From assembly GCA_025677815.1 (NCBI GenBank), contig JAIXMP010000004.1, positions 1,674,001 through 1,738,000 on the forward strand: DNA of 64,000 nucleotides, given 5' to 3'. This DNA is from Phascolomyces articulosus (taxonomy: Eukaryota; Mucoromycota; Mucoromycetes; Mucorales; Lichtheimiaceae). Under the pieces are notes generated by a model that was given only the letters and a program-made list of their open reading frames with translations, was not told the origin of the DNA and did no database searches. A program made the translations under genes and the position numbers. Shown here piece by piece: positions 24,909 to 36,877 of the stretch; position 1 is the first letter of the stretch, and each line of letters starts with the position of its first letter.

Positions 24909-26333
24909 TTAGTTGCAGAGTTTTTCGAAACTACATTGAAGTTTCTCTTGATATATATTCTTGAATGTTTGATACGGACAAATTTCCCCAGGGCATCCTG
25001 GTATGATAGTGGGTTCTTCAGAAATAAGAACTCGAACATATTTTGCTGTACCCTTTTCCTTTTGCTGTGGATTTTCATTTTTGTCCGCCAACAATTGGAA
25101 AACAACGTTTCCTCCGAAGGGTGACACTTTAGAACAAGTAAACTGACGATTATTGATTTGTTCCTGGTTCCAATCGGCTCGTAATTTTTGCTCATCTTTG
25201 AAAAGTCCCAAAAAAGAAACAACCAAAAATACAGATTCAGAGTGCAAGACCTTGATATCCATTCGTGTATAATCCTCCTTGCCATTGACAGCATTTTCCA
25301 TGTTCTGCATCACACTTTGGATTAAAGGACATGCCAGTTTGGTGTTCAGTTCCGAACCATATGAATATGTATAATAATATTCGAGATCTTGACGGTATTC
25401 AAGAATAGGAACATCTTCGGGTGCCAATAGGGTACAAAAGGTATCCACTCGGTTTTGATGGGTAATATCAAATTTACAGCCAGTGTATACAGCCTCGACG
25501 TCATCGGTAGTCATAGGAATTCCTAATTCCTGTGTCATACGTGCTGCAATGCGACCAACGTAACGTTCTTTGTACTTGTTTGCTTCAGACATGGTCACAG
25601 GATTACCTTCAATATCTTCTTTCCAACGTTTACAAATATCTGCTTGAGCAACATTGGTACCGTTTTCGAAAAAGAGGGTTTGAATAGGTGCGAAAAGATT
25701 TTGCTTATGAGCACGATCTTGATGACCAAGAACATTATTACCAGCAAGCTGTACATCGACTTCGAGCAAATTGCTTGGACTACTTCTTTGATGATTTTCA
25801 AAAAGTCCCTGCTGAAAGGCAATCACGGATTGAGATGTTCTTTTGGACCATGATGCCAACGCAGAATAATAAAGGAATACATCGTCATCCAATATTTCAT
25901 CGAGTAATCCAGGATAATTAAAAGCAGCACGAGCTCCATGAGCATACATTTCACGCATACCATTGATATCTAGTTCTTTACCTCGACGTTCGGGATACAG
26001 ATTTTTGTAGGTATCGAGCCAACCAACGACCGCTTTATTTTTACTGGTTTGAAGGTAGGGAATGATTTTTCCGATATCTTGACAATCTCCTGTGGATGGA
26101 TATCGTGTGCCATGACGACTCACCATTTGGAATTGTAAAACATCGTATTTTTCACCAATTGTATCTACTTTGGGTTTAGGATAGGCAATATAAGGTGTTT
26201 TTGTGGCAAGGTGTTGTCGAAAATAATCAATATCGTGAGCATATGGTGGTCCCGTTGTGATGGATGCAATTGCTAATTTTGTGTGAAATGTGATAATTCC
26301 GATAAAGAATGCAGTAATATAATAGTAGAACAT
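24909..26333 (-). CDS. Histidine acid phosphatase, MINPP-like, paralogue 1
   Basis: Secreted or wall-associated clade-2 histidine phosphatase related to multiple inositol-polyphosphate phosphatase; likely removes phosphate from inositol phosphates or other esters. Single exon, 474 aa. Residues 1-24 form a hydrophobic signal peptide. The phosphohistidine motif is RHGTRYPS (R73-H74-G75-T-R77), and the proton-donor motif is H364-S-E366, matching the HAE type of MINPPs and not the HD of fungal phytases. Cys residues are spread through the chain (KLACPLI, CPGEICP, LQCSFEKLCN) as in disulfide-bonded secreted enzymes. The ATG at 26333 is the start that gives the signal peptide. It lies 1.4 kb downstream of, and in the same direction as, paralogue 2 (27782-29056); the two are clearly related but diverged. 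Exact substrate is not shown by the sequence. Confidence 0.85.
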   Translation of the reverse strand: MFYYYITAFFIGIITFHTKLAIASITTGPPYAHDIDYFRQHLATKTPYIAYPKPKVDTIGEKYDVLQFQMVSRHGTRYPSTGDCQDIGKIIPYLQTSKNKAVVGWLDTYKNLYPERRGKELDINGMREMYAHGARAAFNYPGLLDEILDDDVFLYYSALASWSKRTSQSVIAFQQGLFENHQRSSPSNLLEVDVQLAGNNVLGHQDRAHKQNLFAPIQTLFFENGTNVAQADICKRWKEDIEGNPVTMSEANKYKERYVGRIAARMTQELGIPMTTDDVEAVYTGCKFDITHQNRVDTFCTLLAPEDVPILEYRQDLEYYYTYSYGSELNTKLACPLIQSVMQNMENAVNGKEDYTRMDIKVLHSESVFLVVSFLGLFKDEQKLRADWNQEQINNRQFTCSKVSPFGGNVVFQLLADKNENPQQKEKGTAKYVRVLISEEPTIIPGCPGEICPYQTFKNIYQEKLQCSFEKLCN

Positions 26334-27781
26334 CTCTTCTTTTTAAAAATATTGATAATAGTGGTATTGGTATCGATGAAGAAAAAAAGAGTCAGTTATC
26401 TATCTATGAGGGGAGAAGAACCAGATTATTATTTATATTATGAATTGACGATAATTACAATAATATCAGCGAGTACGTAATTCATCCCCTAACCTTACTC
26501 TTGGTTATAATATATTTGGGGGATATATATAAGTGTATACCTCATTATTTTTTTTACGGAGAACAAAAGAAATATATAAAAGTAAGTTATATTCCATTTG
26601 GGATTTTTTGTATATATGACTAATTTTATACAAGCTTTTTTTTTTTTTTTTTTAGAATTACCCTTGTTTGTTCGGAGTCATATTTGCATGTTTTACTACC
26701 GAACTTATTTTGAAGGGGTAGCATAAATTCAACGCCACAAGGCTAGGGCAATCATCCCAATTTAATTCTCATGAATGATTTCGAGAAAGATTTCGATCGA
26801 GAAAATATAATAGCTATTATTTCAATATACAAAAGTTGCATGGTAGTCTATTTTTACATTTATACTACCGCATATCATCACTACGGTTGATCTAAAATAA
26901 CGAGTATTGGATATATAAGAATATATAACAATGATAACTGGTGTATGATCATCTGGATGAATAATATGGCGTATATATTGTACCTGGTAGTAATAATATA
27001 TTATAATAGGAGAATAAGGGTGACAAAATGACGCTAGTGCTGTGTCGTCCATATAACTTAGGTACATGTTCTTGATCTTTATAGAATATGATTATATTAT
27101 AAAATTATATACTATGGATACTTAATCATGGGACAGGGGATTCAAAATAGAACGAAGATAATGCGCATACTTATTTTACATCATATTCTCAGAAACTACA
27201 CAAATCTCCTGATAACGAAATGTGGAAAATCAGCTTTTATTCTCTCACGTATACATTTGTCAAAATAGTAAAAAAAAAAAAAGCATCGAAATCGCATATA
27301 TTCAGCAACAGCAATAACCTACATGTAACATACTCTCCCCGGACCAAGAGTAGAAAGGCGCATGATCGCTGTTGCATAATCCATGTGTTATTTTTTAGAA
27401 GTTGGATACTGATTTGCCCATCTTAACACAAATATATTTATAGGGAGCAAAAAAGATTGTATATAATGTACCATTTCTTTACTATAAAATAAAAGTTTCT
27501 GTAACATGTCCAGGGGTATTATATACGATTCAGAAAAGTTGGTTCCTATTTCTCAACAAGTTGGTTAACAAATTTTTCTACATACAAAACCCTTACGTAT
27601 CTTTTTTTTTATTCGATGATAATCTGAAATTGTATTTTTGTAATATATAATAAACTAGTAATGAAATGTACATATAAATATTTATACAAATGCTAACACA
27701 TAGCCATTATAACAACTGTAAAATAATAGTATATAAAAAAATGAACGTGATAAATATAGCTAGAACTACAATAAATTATTG
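26334..27781. other. Spacer between the two phosphatase genes
   Basis: AT-rich spacer that must hold the 3' end of paralogue 2 and the promoter of paralogue 1. Contains a run of about 19 T near 26636-26655. ORFs inside lack protein character. Confidence 0.45.
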
Positions 27782-29056
27782 CTATTGGCAAATAGCATCA
27801 AAGTTACACTCGAGCTTGGATGCCAAAGCTTCTTTGAGAGTTTTTAAAGGACAAATTTCTTTACCGTTACATCCTGGTACAACCACAGGTACTTCGGATA
27901 CAAGAACTCGAACAAACTTGTCTCCTTCTCTGTTACTGAGGAGTTGAAACTCAACATTGGAAGCCATGGAAGCGATATTGGAAGTACGGAAAATGCGATG
28001 ATCAATGACAGATTGAGAAGAGTTGGCGTACAACATAGGATGTTTAGTATCTTGATGAACACCCAAAAAGGTTTGCAAAAAGAGAATTGTCTGTGTATGA
28101 CCGAATTTGAGAACCATACGAACGTCTTGCTCGTCGATATGTTGGATAATGTTTTGCATCAACGCACATGCAACTTGTTCATTCAGGGGCAATCCATAAG
28201 AATACTCGTAGAAGTAACTCAAATCTTCACGATACTCGGATTCGAGAATATCTTGTTCGCTCAACAATGTACAAAATGTATCCACACGTTGTCGATTGGA
28301 TACATCAAAGCAACAGCCAGTATAAATCGATTCAATATCGTCGGTTGTCAATTCCACACCGAGTTCCTGGGTTAATCGTTCAGCAGTTGCTTTGTGGGTT
28401 TTTTCTTGGTATAAGTCCGATTCATAATCACTGTTTTCTGTTGCATTTTCCCACCGAGGACAGTTATCATCAATACCAATCAATTTATCTCCTTGGTCTG
28501 GATACATGAATAATGGAATGGCAAATTGGTGACCCTTGCCCAATGAACCTTGACCTTCAAATAAACCCATATGGAATGCTGTAGCAGATTGTGATGTACG
28601 GGCTGATTCAGACGAAGCACTGTCAATCCCGGAAGCAACGTCGCCATCCAAAATGGCATCAATCAAGTTTGGAAAAGATTGAGCCACACGACGACCATGA
28701 AGATATTGTTCTAATTGACCATCGTCAGACAAAGAACCTGCACGATCAGTTGTAAATACATTTTCATAGTCGTGGAGCCATGCAAGTGCTGTTGCGTTGT
28801 TGCCTTGACCAAGCTTTTTAATGATCTTGGATATATCCTCGGTATCACCATTTGAAGGATAACGTGTACCATGACGAACGACAAGTTGGAGTTGTTCTAA
28901 TTGATAACCTTTGGGAGGAGAGGTTCTTTTAGGTACAGGATAAGGTGATTTTGTTCCCAAGTGATGCTTGACCCAATTAATGTCATGGTGATATTGTCCG
29001 TGTGCCTGCAGGACAAGGGTTGCAACAAGTGCCAAAGCTGGAAATAAGATTTGCAT
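27782..29056 (-). CDS. Histidine acid phosphatase, MINPP-like, paralogue 2 (altered HxE motif)
   Basis: Secreted clade-2 histidine phosphatase fold. Single exon, 424 aa. The signal peptide MQILFPALALVATLVLQAHG is followed by QYHHDINWVKHHLGTKSPYP, parallel to paralogue 1. The phosphohistidine motif RHGTRYPS is intact (R61-H62-G63-T-R65). Where MINPPs and paralogue 1 carry HxE, this protein has H320-T-Q322 (codons cat aca cag; plus-strand 28091-28099), so the usual acidic proton donor is replaced by glutamine. The other conserved blocks (IESIYTGCCFDVSNRQRVDT, FCTLLSEQDILESEYREDL, EVPVVVPGCNGKEICPLK) are preserved, so the gene is under constraint. It may have changed substrate, work slowly, or be a binding paralogue. 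It is tandem with paralogue 1. Confidence 0.85.
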   Translation of the reverse strand: MQILFPALALVATLVLQAHGQYHHDINWVKHHLGTKSPYPVPKRTSPPKGYQLEQLQLVVRHGTRYPSNGDTEDISKIIKKLGQGNNATALAWLHDYENVFTTDRAGSLSDDGQLEQYLHGRRVAQSFPNLIDAILDGDVASGIDSASSESARTSQSATAFHMGLFEGQGSLGKGHQFAIPLFMYPDQGDKLIGIDDNCPRWENATENSDYESDLYQEKTHKATAERLTQELGVELTTDDIESIYTGCCFDVSNRQRVDTFCTLLSEQDILESEYREDLSYFYEYSYGLPLNEQVACALMQNIIQHIDEQDVRMVLKFGHTQTILFLQTFLGVHQDTKHPMLYANSSQSVIDHRIFRTSNIASMASNVEFQLLSNREGDKFVRVLVSEVPVVVPGCNGKEICPLKTLKEALASKLECNFDAICQ

Positions 29057-30157
29057 CTTTTATATGAAAAAAAAGGGGAAGCAAAAAAAGGGTTATGTGT
29101 TGTGTTTATGTGTGTCAAGGATTCACAGGATGAAACTGTTTATAAATGCATTGAATGAAATATACTTTATATATACTTTCTATTTTCTCTTTCTCGCTCT
29201 TTATTTTTTTCTCTCTGTACGATTAATATATTATTATTATTATTTTTATTATTATCCCATTTATCCTCCAAGATCTTGCCAAACCATGAAAAATCAATTT
29301 AATCCGATACAAAGTTCAACAAAGGCCTAAGATTGTATTCAAATATGTGCACGTGCGTTGATTATCTGGTAAAAATGAAATGCTGGATTACTGGAATATC
29401 TTAGATATCATCATCATCATATGAAGAGAAGGGAACTTACTGGTTTCCTTAATTGTTATTTTATTCCATTGATGTAACAATCAGCGTTAATACTAGGACA
29501 TTTAAATGATTGATATTTCCCGAGAATATCTGCAGGATTTATTGCATTAATAAAATATTTGACACATAGAACTTATCACAAATGACGCTTTTGGCTGATG
29601 CATTATTTTGTGGCGCAAGTCATATTATTTATTTGTTTTTAAAATACTAATTATATATAATTATTAAATAATAATCTATATTTTTATCACGTCATTTTCC
29701 TCTACTTTCTTGGCGGGATTATTATAATTCTTATGTGTAATTCCTATTTGATTAGTACGTGAGATTATATGCATAAACAATTATCAGCAAAATAAATGCC
29801 ATATGGTTCAACATTACCTTTGTGCCGCTGCATAAATCACCAACATAAACAATCCAGAATATCAATACGTTGCTAGAATCAAAAGCATCATCAGAGAGAG
29901 AAATGGTATGGTTTATAGATTAGCAATGATAGCAAGATATCTCTATTATTCTTAAATGGGTTCATGCTAAACACGCAGTAGATTCTAAACACACAGGACT
30001 ATCTCCACAATCATATATACGGCAAAGACTATCGTACTGAGTGTTTCTACCAAGATATGCTATTTATATTTTTTTTATTATAGTACAAAATAATAAGATA
30101 AAAAATAAGACAATATGTCTTTTGGTGCAGAATTAGGATACAATTACACTTCTACAA
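29057..30157. other. Intergenic stretch, nothing recognised
   Basis: Promoter of phosphatase paralogue 2 at the left and the epoxide hydrolase 3' end at the right. An ATT-rich run lies near 29228-29255. No exon recognised on either strand. Confidence 0.45.
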
Positions 30158-31760
30158 TTATTGAATAATTTTCTTGTCGTGCAAAATCTTTCCAAATCGT
30201 TGTACATCCTCAGTGAACAATTCACTTTCCTCGGTCGCGGGGAAATGGCCACCCTATTTAATCCAATCGTTAGTCCCGATATATCCCTCGTGTTCATGCG
30301 TTCCTTTTATCCAACAAAAAAAAAGAAAAACTTACCGATTCGTATTCTGAATATTGATAAAGATCTGTGGCAGTTTCAAGCCAATCTTGAGGAAGCTATG
30401 ATTTCATAACGTCAAAAGATTAGCCATCATAATATTTCTTACATAATCAACATAATAAAAAAAAATAGATATTTACTCTAGAAATATCATGTGCATATGC
30501 AGTAACAGCAACTGGGATCTTGACACGTGGGAACACGACCTTGTACATTTCCTTTTGACGTAAACATTCATAGTAAATACGGATCGACGATGACATGGTA
30601 TTGGTAAGCCAGTAAAGAGTGACTTGAGTCAAAAAGACTTCTGAAGAGATAGTTTCAGGTAAAGCTTGAATATCTTGCTTGGCAGGAGGATGATATGTCC
30701 ATTCATGGAATTTTTCTAACATCCAAGCCATCAAACCCAATGGACTATCTGTCAATCCATAAGCCAAGGTATAAGGTCGAGTACCTTGAATGGCTCTGTA
30801 TCCACATCCATTATACAATTCCGCATTCGCAAATGTAGCACCATTCAAAATTAGTTTTCCTTTTCCATATACTCGATCAAATCCAAGCAATAAACTAGCA
30901 CCGAATTTGGCGATTTTGAAGGGATAGAATAATAAGTTACGAGGAGTTGGAAGCGGTGGAAGACAATAAGGTAAACCTGTATGGAACGCTTTACAATTGG
31001 TGTTGTATCGTGTAGCAATATATTTACCGATAATAGCTCCCCAATCGCCACCTTGTAAAACTATTATATCAAAAAGCAAATAATGGTAATGATGATGATG
31101 TTTAGTCGCATTAATTTTTTTGGTGTAAATGTCAATCCGTTTCCCAGTCTAACCCCCATTGGAATAAAGTATTTACGGTATTGCGAATAGCCTAATTTGA
31201 CCATCAATGAATTCAAAATCTCCGCCATTTTAGCCACACCGTAACCGCGAGTCTTTGGAGGATCTGAAAAGCCAAAACCAGGTAAACTTGGCACAACAAC
31301 ATGGAAAGCCTATAATATCAAACAAGATTTAATTTATCTCATTTACTTCAATAATTATATATTTTTGTATTATATATATTACCTGTCCACCATTAGCACC
31401 ATCACGGAGCGGTTCGATGACTTTGTGAAACTCATAAAAAGTGGATGGCCAACCGTGAACAAGCATGATAGGAATAGCATCTGGATTGGATGAAGGTTCA
31501 TGGACAAAATGCATCTTTAAACCGTCGATGGTTGTATGATAATGTTTCCAACGGTTCATTTCAGCACGTGGTTTTTCCCAATCATAATTTTCGAGCCATT
31601 CGGTAGCCATAGGTTTGACAGCCCAGGTAGGAGCACCATACTCCCATCCATAATCCTCTTCAAGTTCATTTGGGAACACAGGCTTACTTAATTTATCTTT
31701 AAGTAACGCAAGTTGCTCTGGTGTGAATGATGGTACAACGAATGGTTCGATATCGCTCAT
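30158..31760 (-). CDS. Epoxide hydrolase (alpha/beta-hydrolase fold, EHN domain)
   Basis: Microsomal-type epoxide hydrolase that opens epoxides to diols. Five exons (31383-31760, 31177-31309, 30477-31060, 30336-30395, 30253 down to 30158) give 416 aa, all GT-AG and in phase. The N-terminal EHN lid segment spans about residues 5-110 (YGWEYGAPTWAVKPMATEWL, WKHYHTTIDGLKMHFVHEPS). The oxyanion motif is H102-G-W-P105, followed by VPSLPGFGFSDPPKTRGYGV and the nucleophile elbow GGDWGA with D176. The cap holds CGYRAIQGTRPYTLAYGLTD, the family's xxRPxTLAYGLxDSP block. The catalytic His lies in GGHFPATEE (H388). A DIS segment before exon 4 probably supplies the charge-relay acid. No signal peptide or clear N-terminal membrane anchor is present. 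Natural substrate is unknown. Confidence 0.9.
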
Positions 31761-32723
31761 GTTAATGTTGTTATTTGTTTTTAATCAAACAAAAAAAAAA
31801 AAAAATAACCAGGTATAAAATGACAAAAAAAAAAAAAAAAAAAAAAAAGAAAGAAAGAGAGAAAAAAATGTGGGGTCGAAAAAAAAAGGATCTTTCAAAA
31901 ATATTTATAAACTAAACCTTTTAATAACAATTATGCACAAGTGTGTGGGGAAATGAACAAATGGTATAAATCTTTTTACACATACAGATTATGAATACTA
32001 GAGCTGGTGACACGTGAAGTGATTCATATTACGTGGTATTAATTTATCCATTTCTAGTGATAAATATCATTATCATTATTTTGTTATATCATATTATCAA
32101 GTTAAATTTCAAAAAGTTCTTTAAAGTGTATTGGTACAGTTCTATCAGATTGGTGAATTGGAAGAAGTAATGACCCGAATGATTTTTGTTGAGCAAAAAG
32201 AGCAAGTCAATAAAAGTTGTGTTTTATCGCATGCACTCGCTCTCTGGTCGTCTCATTAAAAATAAATAAAATTCAGTTATAAAGCGGAGCAAATACAACA
32301 TTCACATGAAAAAATAAAGCAAAGCTTTTTTGGTTATACTCGAATCACCCTTGTATGAATATGCCTTTGCTCTAATCGATTGAATGAAAATACTGGTTGG
32401 GGTTAAGAAGAATCAATGTATAAAAACCCAAATGATTTCAAAACAATGAAATTTATCTTTTTCTTTATTACCAACAACTTGCTTCTTGCATAAAGAAAAC
32501 AAAAAAAAAATGTTGGGTGATTAAATGGTTTTATTGCGTTGTCTTAAAACTGGGAACCCTGCTCATAGGTCACACAATATTATATCAACCCGCAAGAAAA
32601 AAACGCGCGTTTATATATCCGTTCCAACATCATCAGTCCTATAAAAGAAGTCAGCCGCTCAAACAAAAACTTGTTTTTCTTCTTTTCTTCTTTATACCAC
32701 TTTTTTTTACTCTCATCTACAAA
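31761..32723. other. Divergent promoter region, epoxide hydrolase and ACBP
   Basis: About 960 bp between two divergent starts. It carries long A-runs at about 31789-31850 near the hydrolase start, and CT-rich leader sequence just before the ACBP ATG. No gene seen. Confidence 0.5.
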
Positions 32724-33349
32724 ATGCCCTCTGATGTAAGTGTCGAATTTTATTCATTTTATTGTTCTCTTATTTGTTTACTAATTCACTGGGTTTGGTT
32801 ATTTTCTTTAAAAATAAAATAAATAAATAAATACATTAGCAATTCAATACTGCTGCTGCTGAAGTCAAGGAACTTTCCAAGAAGCCCTCTGACGATGATC
32901 TCTTGAAGCTCTATGGTTTGTTCAAGCAAGCTACTGTTGGTGACAACAACACTGGTATGTATTTGATTTTACTTATACGAAAGATATGGAAATGGGTTCA
33001 AAAGAAGAAGAGAGATTATCCTACTTGAGCAAGGAAGATAGTCTATGAAAAACCACTCTCTCTGTTATATGTGTTTCTTTTTATTAAAACTAACTCAATT
33101 GTTCGTAACGTTTTATAGCCAAGCCTGGTGTCTTTGATTTGAAGGGCAAGTACAAGTGGCAAGCTTGGGAAGATCTTAAGGGTAAGTTGATCTGAAACTT
33201 AACAAAATGGAGAGGATATAGGAGATGATGAAAGAGAAGGAAAACAAGAAAACTGACGGATATATTGTTTCATTCTTTTAGGCAAGAGCCAAGAAGATGC
33301 TGAAAAGGAATACATTGCCTTCGTTGAAGAACTCAAGAGCAGACAATAA
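32724..33349 (+). CDS. ACB1: Acyl-CoA-binding protein
   Basis: Small cytosolic carrier of long-chain acyl-CoA. Four exons (32724-32735, 32840-32954, 33119-33181, 33282-33349) give 85 aa, the standard ACBP length. Exon 1 encodes only MPSD. The diagnostic helix residues are present: FNTAAAEVKELSKKPSDDDL, LLKLYGLFKQATVGDNN, then KPGVFDLKGKYKWQAWEDLK and GKSQEDAEKEYIAFVEELKS. Codon use is C-ending and biased, which suggests strong expression. The ATG follows a CT-rich leader ending tctacaaaATG. All introns are GT-AG. Confidence 0.95.
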
Positions 33350-36300
33350 ATACATTTGTATATAACAAATAAAATGCATATCCCCCTTCTTTCTCTTTCT
33401 TCACTTTACATCCTCTTTTTTTGATCCACATTCTTCCTTTTTTTCTGTGAAAATGTTGAAATATATTTGAATTATATAAGACCATAAAGCATGAACGAAT
33501 TGATTCCTTATATAAAATAATGTGACATCGTAACAAGTTTACATGTGAATCAGTGTCATATCTTTTTTTACTTGACAACTTGTTAAAAGAATTACACAAG
33601 CATAGTAGCATGTTACAAGGATTGACGATGGTGGTACAGAGAATTGCATGCACACATACTCAATATATAAATATGGTGTCTTTTTTTCTTAAGAAATGTA
33701 TCACTTATAAAACGGTACATACGAGTACTTATAAAGTTGTATCCATGGTCAAATACCAAATAACTATTAGATGAACGAACCCTCTTTTATTTTTATTATT
33801 GATTAATTGCGTGTTATTAATAAATTTTTCGGTTTACCAGTCCAATGACGTTATAATGTATATTGAAAGTGTGAATTTTTGTAATCACATGAATATGCCA
33901 CGTTTTTTGAGATCAATTAGTTCCTGCATTTTTTTTTAAAAAAAACAAGCATATCTTATTTCAATTTTCTACCAACAATAAACTGATACATTTGCACGTA
34001 TAAAATAACTCAATGATTGATAGACAAGACATTCTTGGCAAAAGCACTTGTCCTGGTATAAACACTATTGGTCATCTTTTTGATATATTAGTGAGGAACA
34101 AAAATTGGGTGTACCCCATTTATTGAGCTTTTTTTTCATAATGTATATCATAAGATCAAAAACAATGCAAAATCCAGTGGGTCAGATTATAAGAACATCA
34201 AAACAATTGATGTATATTCTTTTTCAGATAACGACATGAAATCCAACATTCAGATGCCAGTAGAAATAGTAACTACTATGCACATGTATGCTTTATAAGC
34301 ATCGTGTTTTAAAATAAGTACATATAAGAATCAATTACATGTGTTTGATTTTTTAAATTAAGTTCATATTTTGTTGAACACCCGCATTGGGTTCTTTGGC
34401 GGATCTATATATCCGAGAAGTAGTAGTAAATTAAAACACCTGACCATTTAGAGCATATATGTTATATATATATATATATATATGTGGGAAACAAATTGTT
34501 TTTTAGTATGAACATAGTGAACAATAAAAGTAAATTTTCATACATGGGTATAGAAGAATTATTTAAGTATGTATTATTATATTGTATATGGTACATTGCA
34601 TATATCCATGGGACTTCTGATTAAAGTAATTTGGATAAAGTTTAATATAACACGCCTTGTTGAAGGTAGTAAATTCACATGTTTTTAGCTTTTTGAAGCT
34701 TACAATGGAACACAGCAAAATAGTATGGTAACAGATGGACGAAGCCATTGCATTAACTTTCGATTGTTAAGTACCACTACTAGGTACGCATATAAGCACT
34801 TCATCTAACAATTAAAAATGCTAAGGTTGTCGTCTTCCATATTAAGATTGTTTATTCATCTCACCATATTAATATGATTGCTGGTTTTTTATCCTCTTTT
34901 ATTTTATTGAGGGTTTATTATAAAACAAAAAGAGTATCTTCATAATATTTATATATAAATATCTATATATCACTATATAATATAAATTGACCGTCCCTAA
35001 AACACAGCTATTACTTTACTATTACCACATTTATTATGACCATTATACTTCGCAAAAAAAAAAGTTATCACCTTTCTATAACTATCCAGAAATCACTATA
35101 TAAACATGAGCATCGAAAAAATAACGTAATCCATTTAATCCAACTATCTATATCTAGAAAAAAAATAGAAGCAGTTACAAATGTTTTGAAGGTGTACTAT
35201 AGGAATCGCTCCTGTTCAGTTATAGCACTGTAGAAAAAGGTATTCTCAAATATGCTCATAAAAACACGAATTTAGGTAAACTCTCAACTAAATTCAGTTA
35301 AAATTCAGGACCAATTTCGCGAGGGTACGCATGAAAAAAACACGAATTCGTGTTTTTCGGTTAGGAGTTTAGGAGTTTAGGTTTTTTTGGGTTTTATTTC
35401 CTACAGTGATAGAAAAACTTAGTATCTTTGAATAATAATAATATAAACTTGCCATGGCTATACAGTGTTTTTACTTTGTGCGTGCTCATCAGAATTCAGA
35501 ATTTATAGCATTGTTGTATGTATGTATCTATAATATATTAAAATAGAGTTAAGAGTAATAGAAAAATACTTTATCCAATCATCATCTTATGGATCCATTA
35601 TCAATGAATTTGCAGTACTTTTTTTTTTTTTAGGAAAAATGAAAACGCATTGTGTTAGAGAGAAAGACTCATTTTTGATAAATGCATGAATGATTCAGTG
35701 AGAAAGATTTCTTCTTACTGATAGTATAAATATCGTATGGCCACTATTTTTCATCCCATCTTCAATGTATTTTTATTTTATTTCGGTAGTGTGATTGCCT
35801 TACAAACACCATTTTTACCATCTCCGATGGCATGATACATGTTTACCTATTGTTGTTGTGTTGCGGAGAGTTCAGTATTGGAGAAAGAGGATGTAAATTA
35901 AGAGGAGGAGAAGGTTGTTGTATTATTGGCGATTGATGAGAAAGTGGATGCTTTTTTTTGTTGCTGCTTTTAAAAGGATGACTTGGATTGCTTTGATCTG
36001 TGAATGTGGAAAAGAGTATGGCGTGTTTTTCGATTTATTAGATTCATTTTTGGGATTCCATATAAACATTGCAATGATTAACAACTCGATGATCTTGATG
36101 GTTTCGTCCCATCAAGATGTCCCAGCTCTTAGGTTCTTCATGTACAAATCGATTTTTTTTATACTACTTTGCTATTCAGGGAACTATAAATTGTATATCA
36201 TTCAAAATTACTAGCGAAATATTAGGGGAAGGATATTTTTTTTTCAACCTTCATATTATAGATCTCAAAAAATCATCTCATGATAAACGGAAAGAAGGAT

Positions 36301-36877
36301 ACTATCGCTTTTTCGTAATGCAGTGATGGTGAAAAAAAAAGATGAAGGATAAATTGCATTTATAGCGTTTTAGTTGTTGATCATTTCCCTAACAAAAACA
36401 TAATTCTATTTTTATTGGACGAAAGATAAATATAAAACAATGCATATAATATGGGTGTTAATGAGCTGGTAAAAAGCGGGATAGTTGTCTTTATTTAGAT
36501 TCGTTCGAGAAGAACTTCTTTGCATAATTTGGAACCTTGCCACTTAGAAACATCTACCGATCATCCCAGTTGGATTATAACACATTTCATCTAATAAAAA
36601 ACCCAACCAACCTTTGTTCTCCCCAAAAATGCTAGAATGAGAATACTAATACATATCGAGACTGGATACATGAAAGAAAAATCCAGTTTTTTTTTATTTT
36701 TATTTTTACTTCATCTCGTTCAGTAAACATTTATCCCCGTTTATTTAGTTCCTTTTTAAACTTTTTTTTTTATCTTCCCGACGAAATGAAACGAGAGAAA
36801 TGAAAAAAAGAGTGATCGAAGGACCCTGTTTTTTTTTCTCTTTTTTCTATTCCTAATCCCTCCACACCCAAAAAAAT
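33350..36877. other. Long intergenic stretch with a MITE-like element
   Basis: About 3.5 kb between ACBP and the universal stress protein. Contains an (AT)n run (about 34462-34482) and a MITE-like element (35226-35408). The ORFs at 35036-35233 and 35915-36326 read as AT-rich noise. The last 200 bp are T/C-rich and act as the leader of the next gene. Confidence 0.5.
35226..35408. mobile_element. MITE-like element with CACTGTAG...CTACAGTG termini
   Basis: A 183-bp unit starts CACTGTAG (35226-35233) and ends with its exact complement CTACAGTG (35401-35408). It is flanked by atag on both sides (35222-35225 and 35409-35412), a possible target-site duplication. Inside lies a perfect 22-bp palindrome, aaaaacacgaattcgtgttttt (35336-35357), an upstream echo of it (aaaacacgaattt, about 35260-35272), and a tandem gagtttag repeat (about 35364-35382). 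No coding capacity, as expected of a non-autonomous DNA element. Confidence 0.55.

Noticed and set aside
35915..36326. Two overlapping plus-strand ORFs of 99 and 69 codons
   Set aside because: Phe/Ile/Leu-rich translation of AT-rich DNA, no recognisable motif, no supporting exons.
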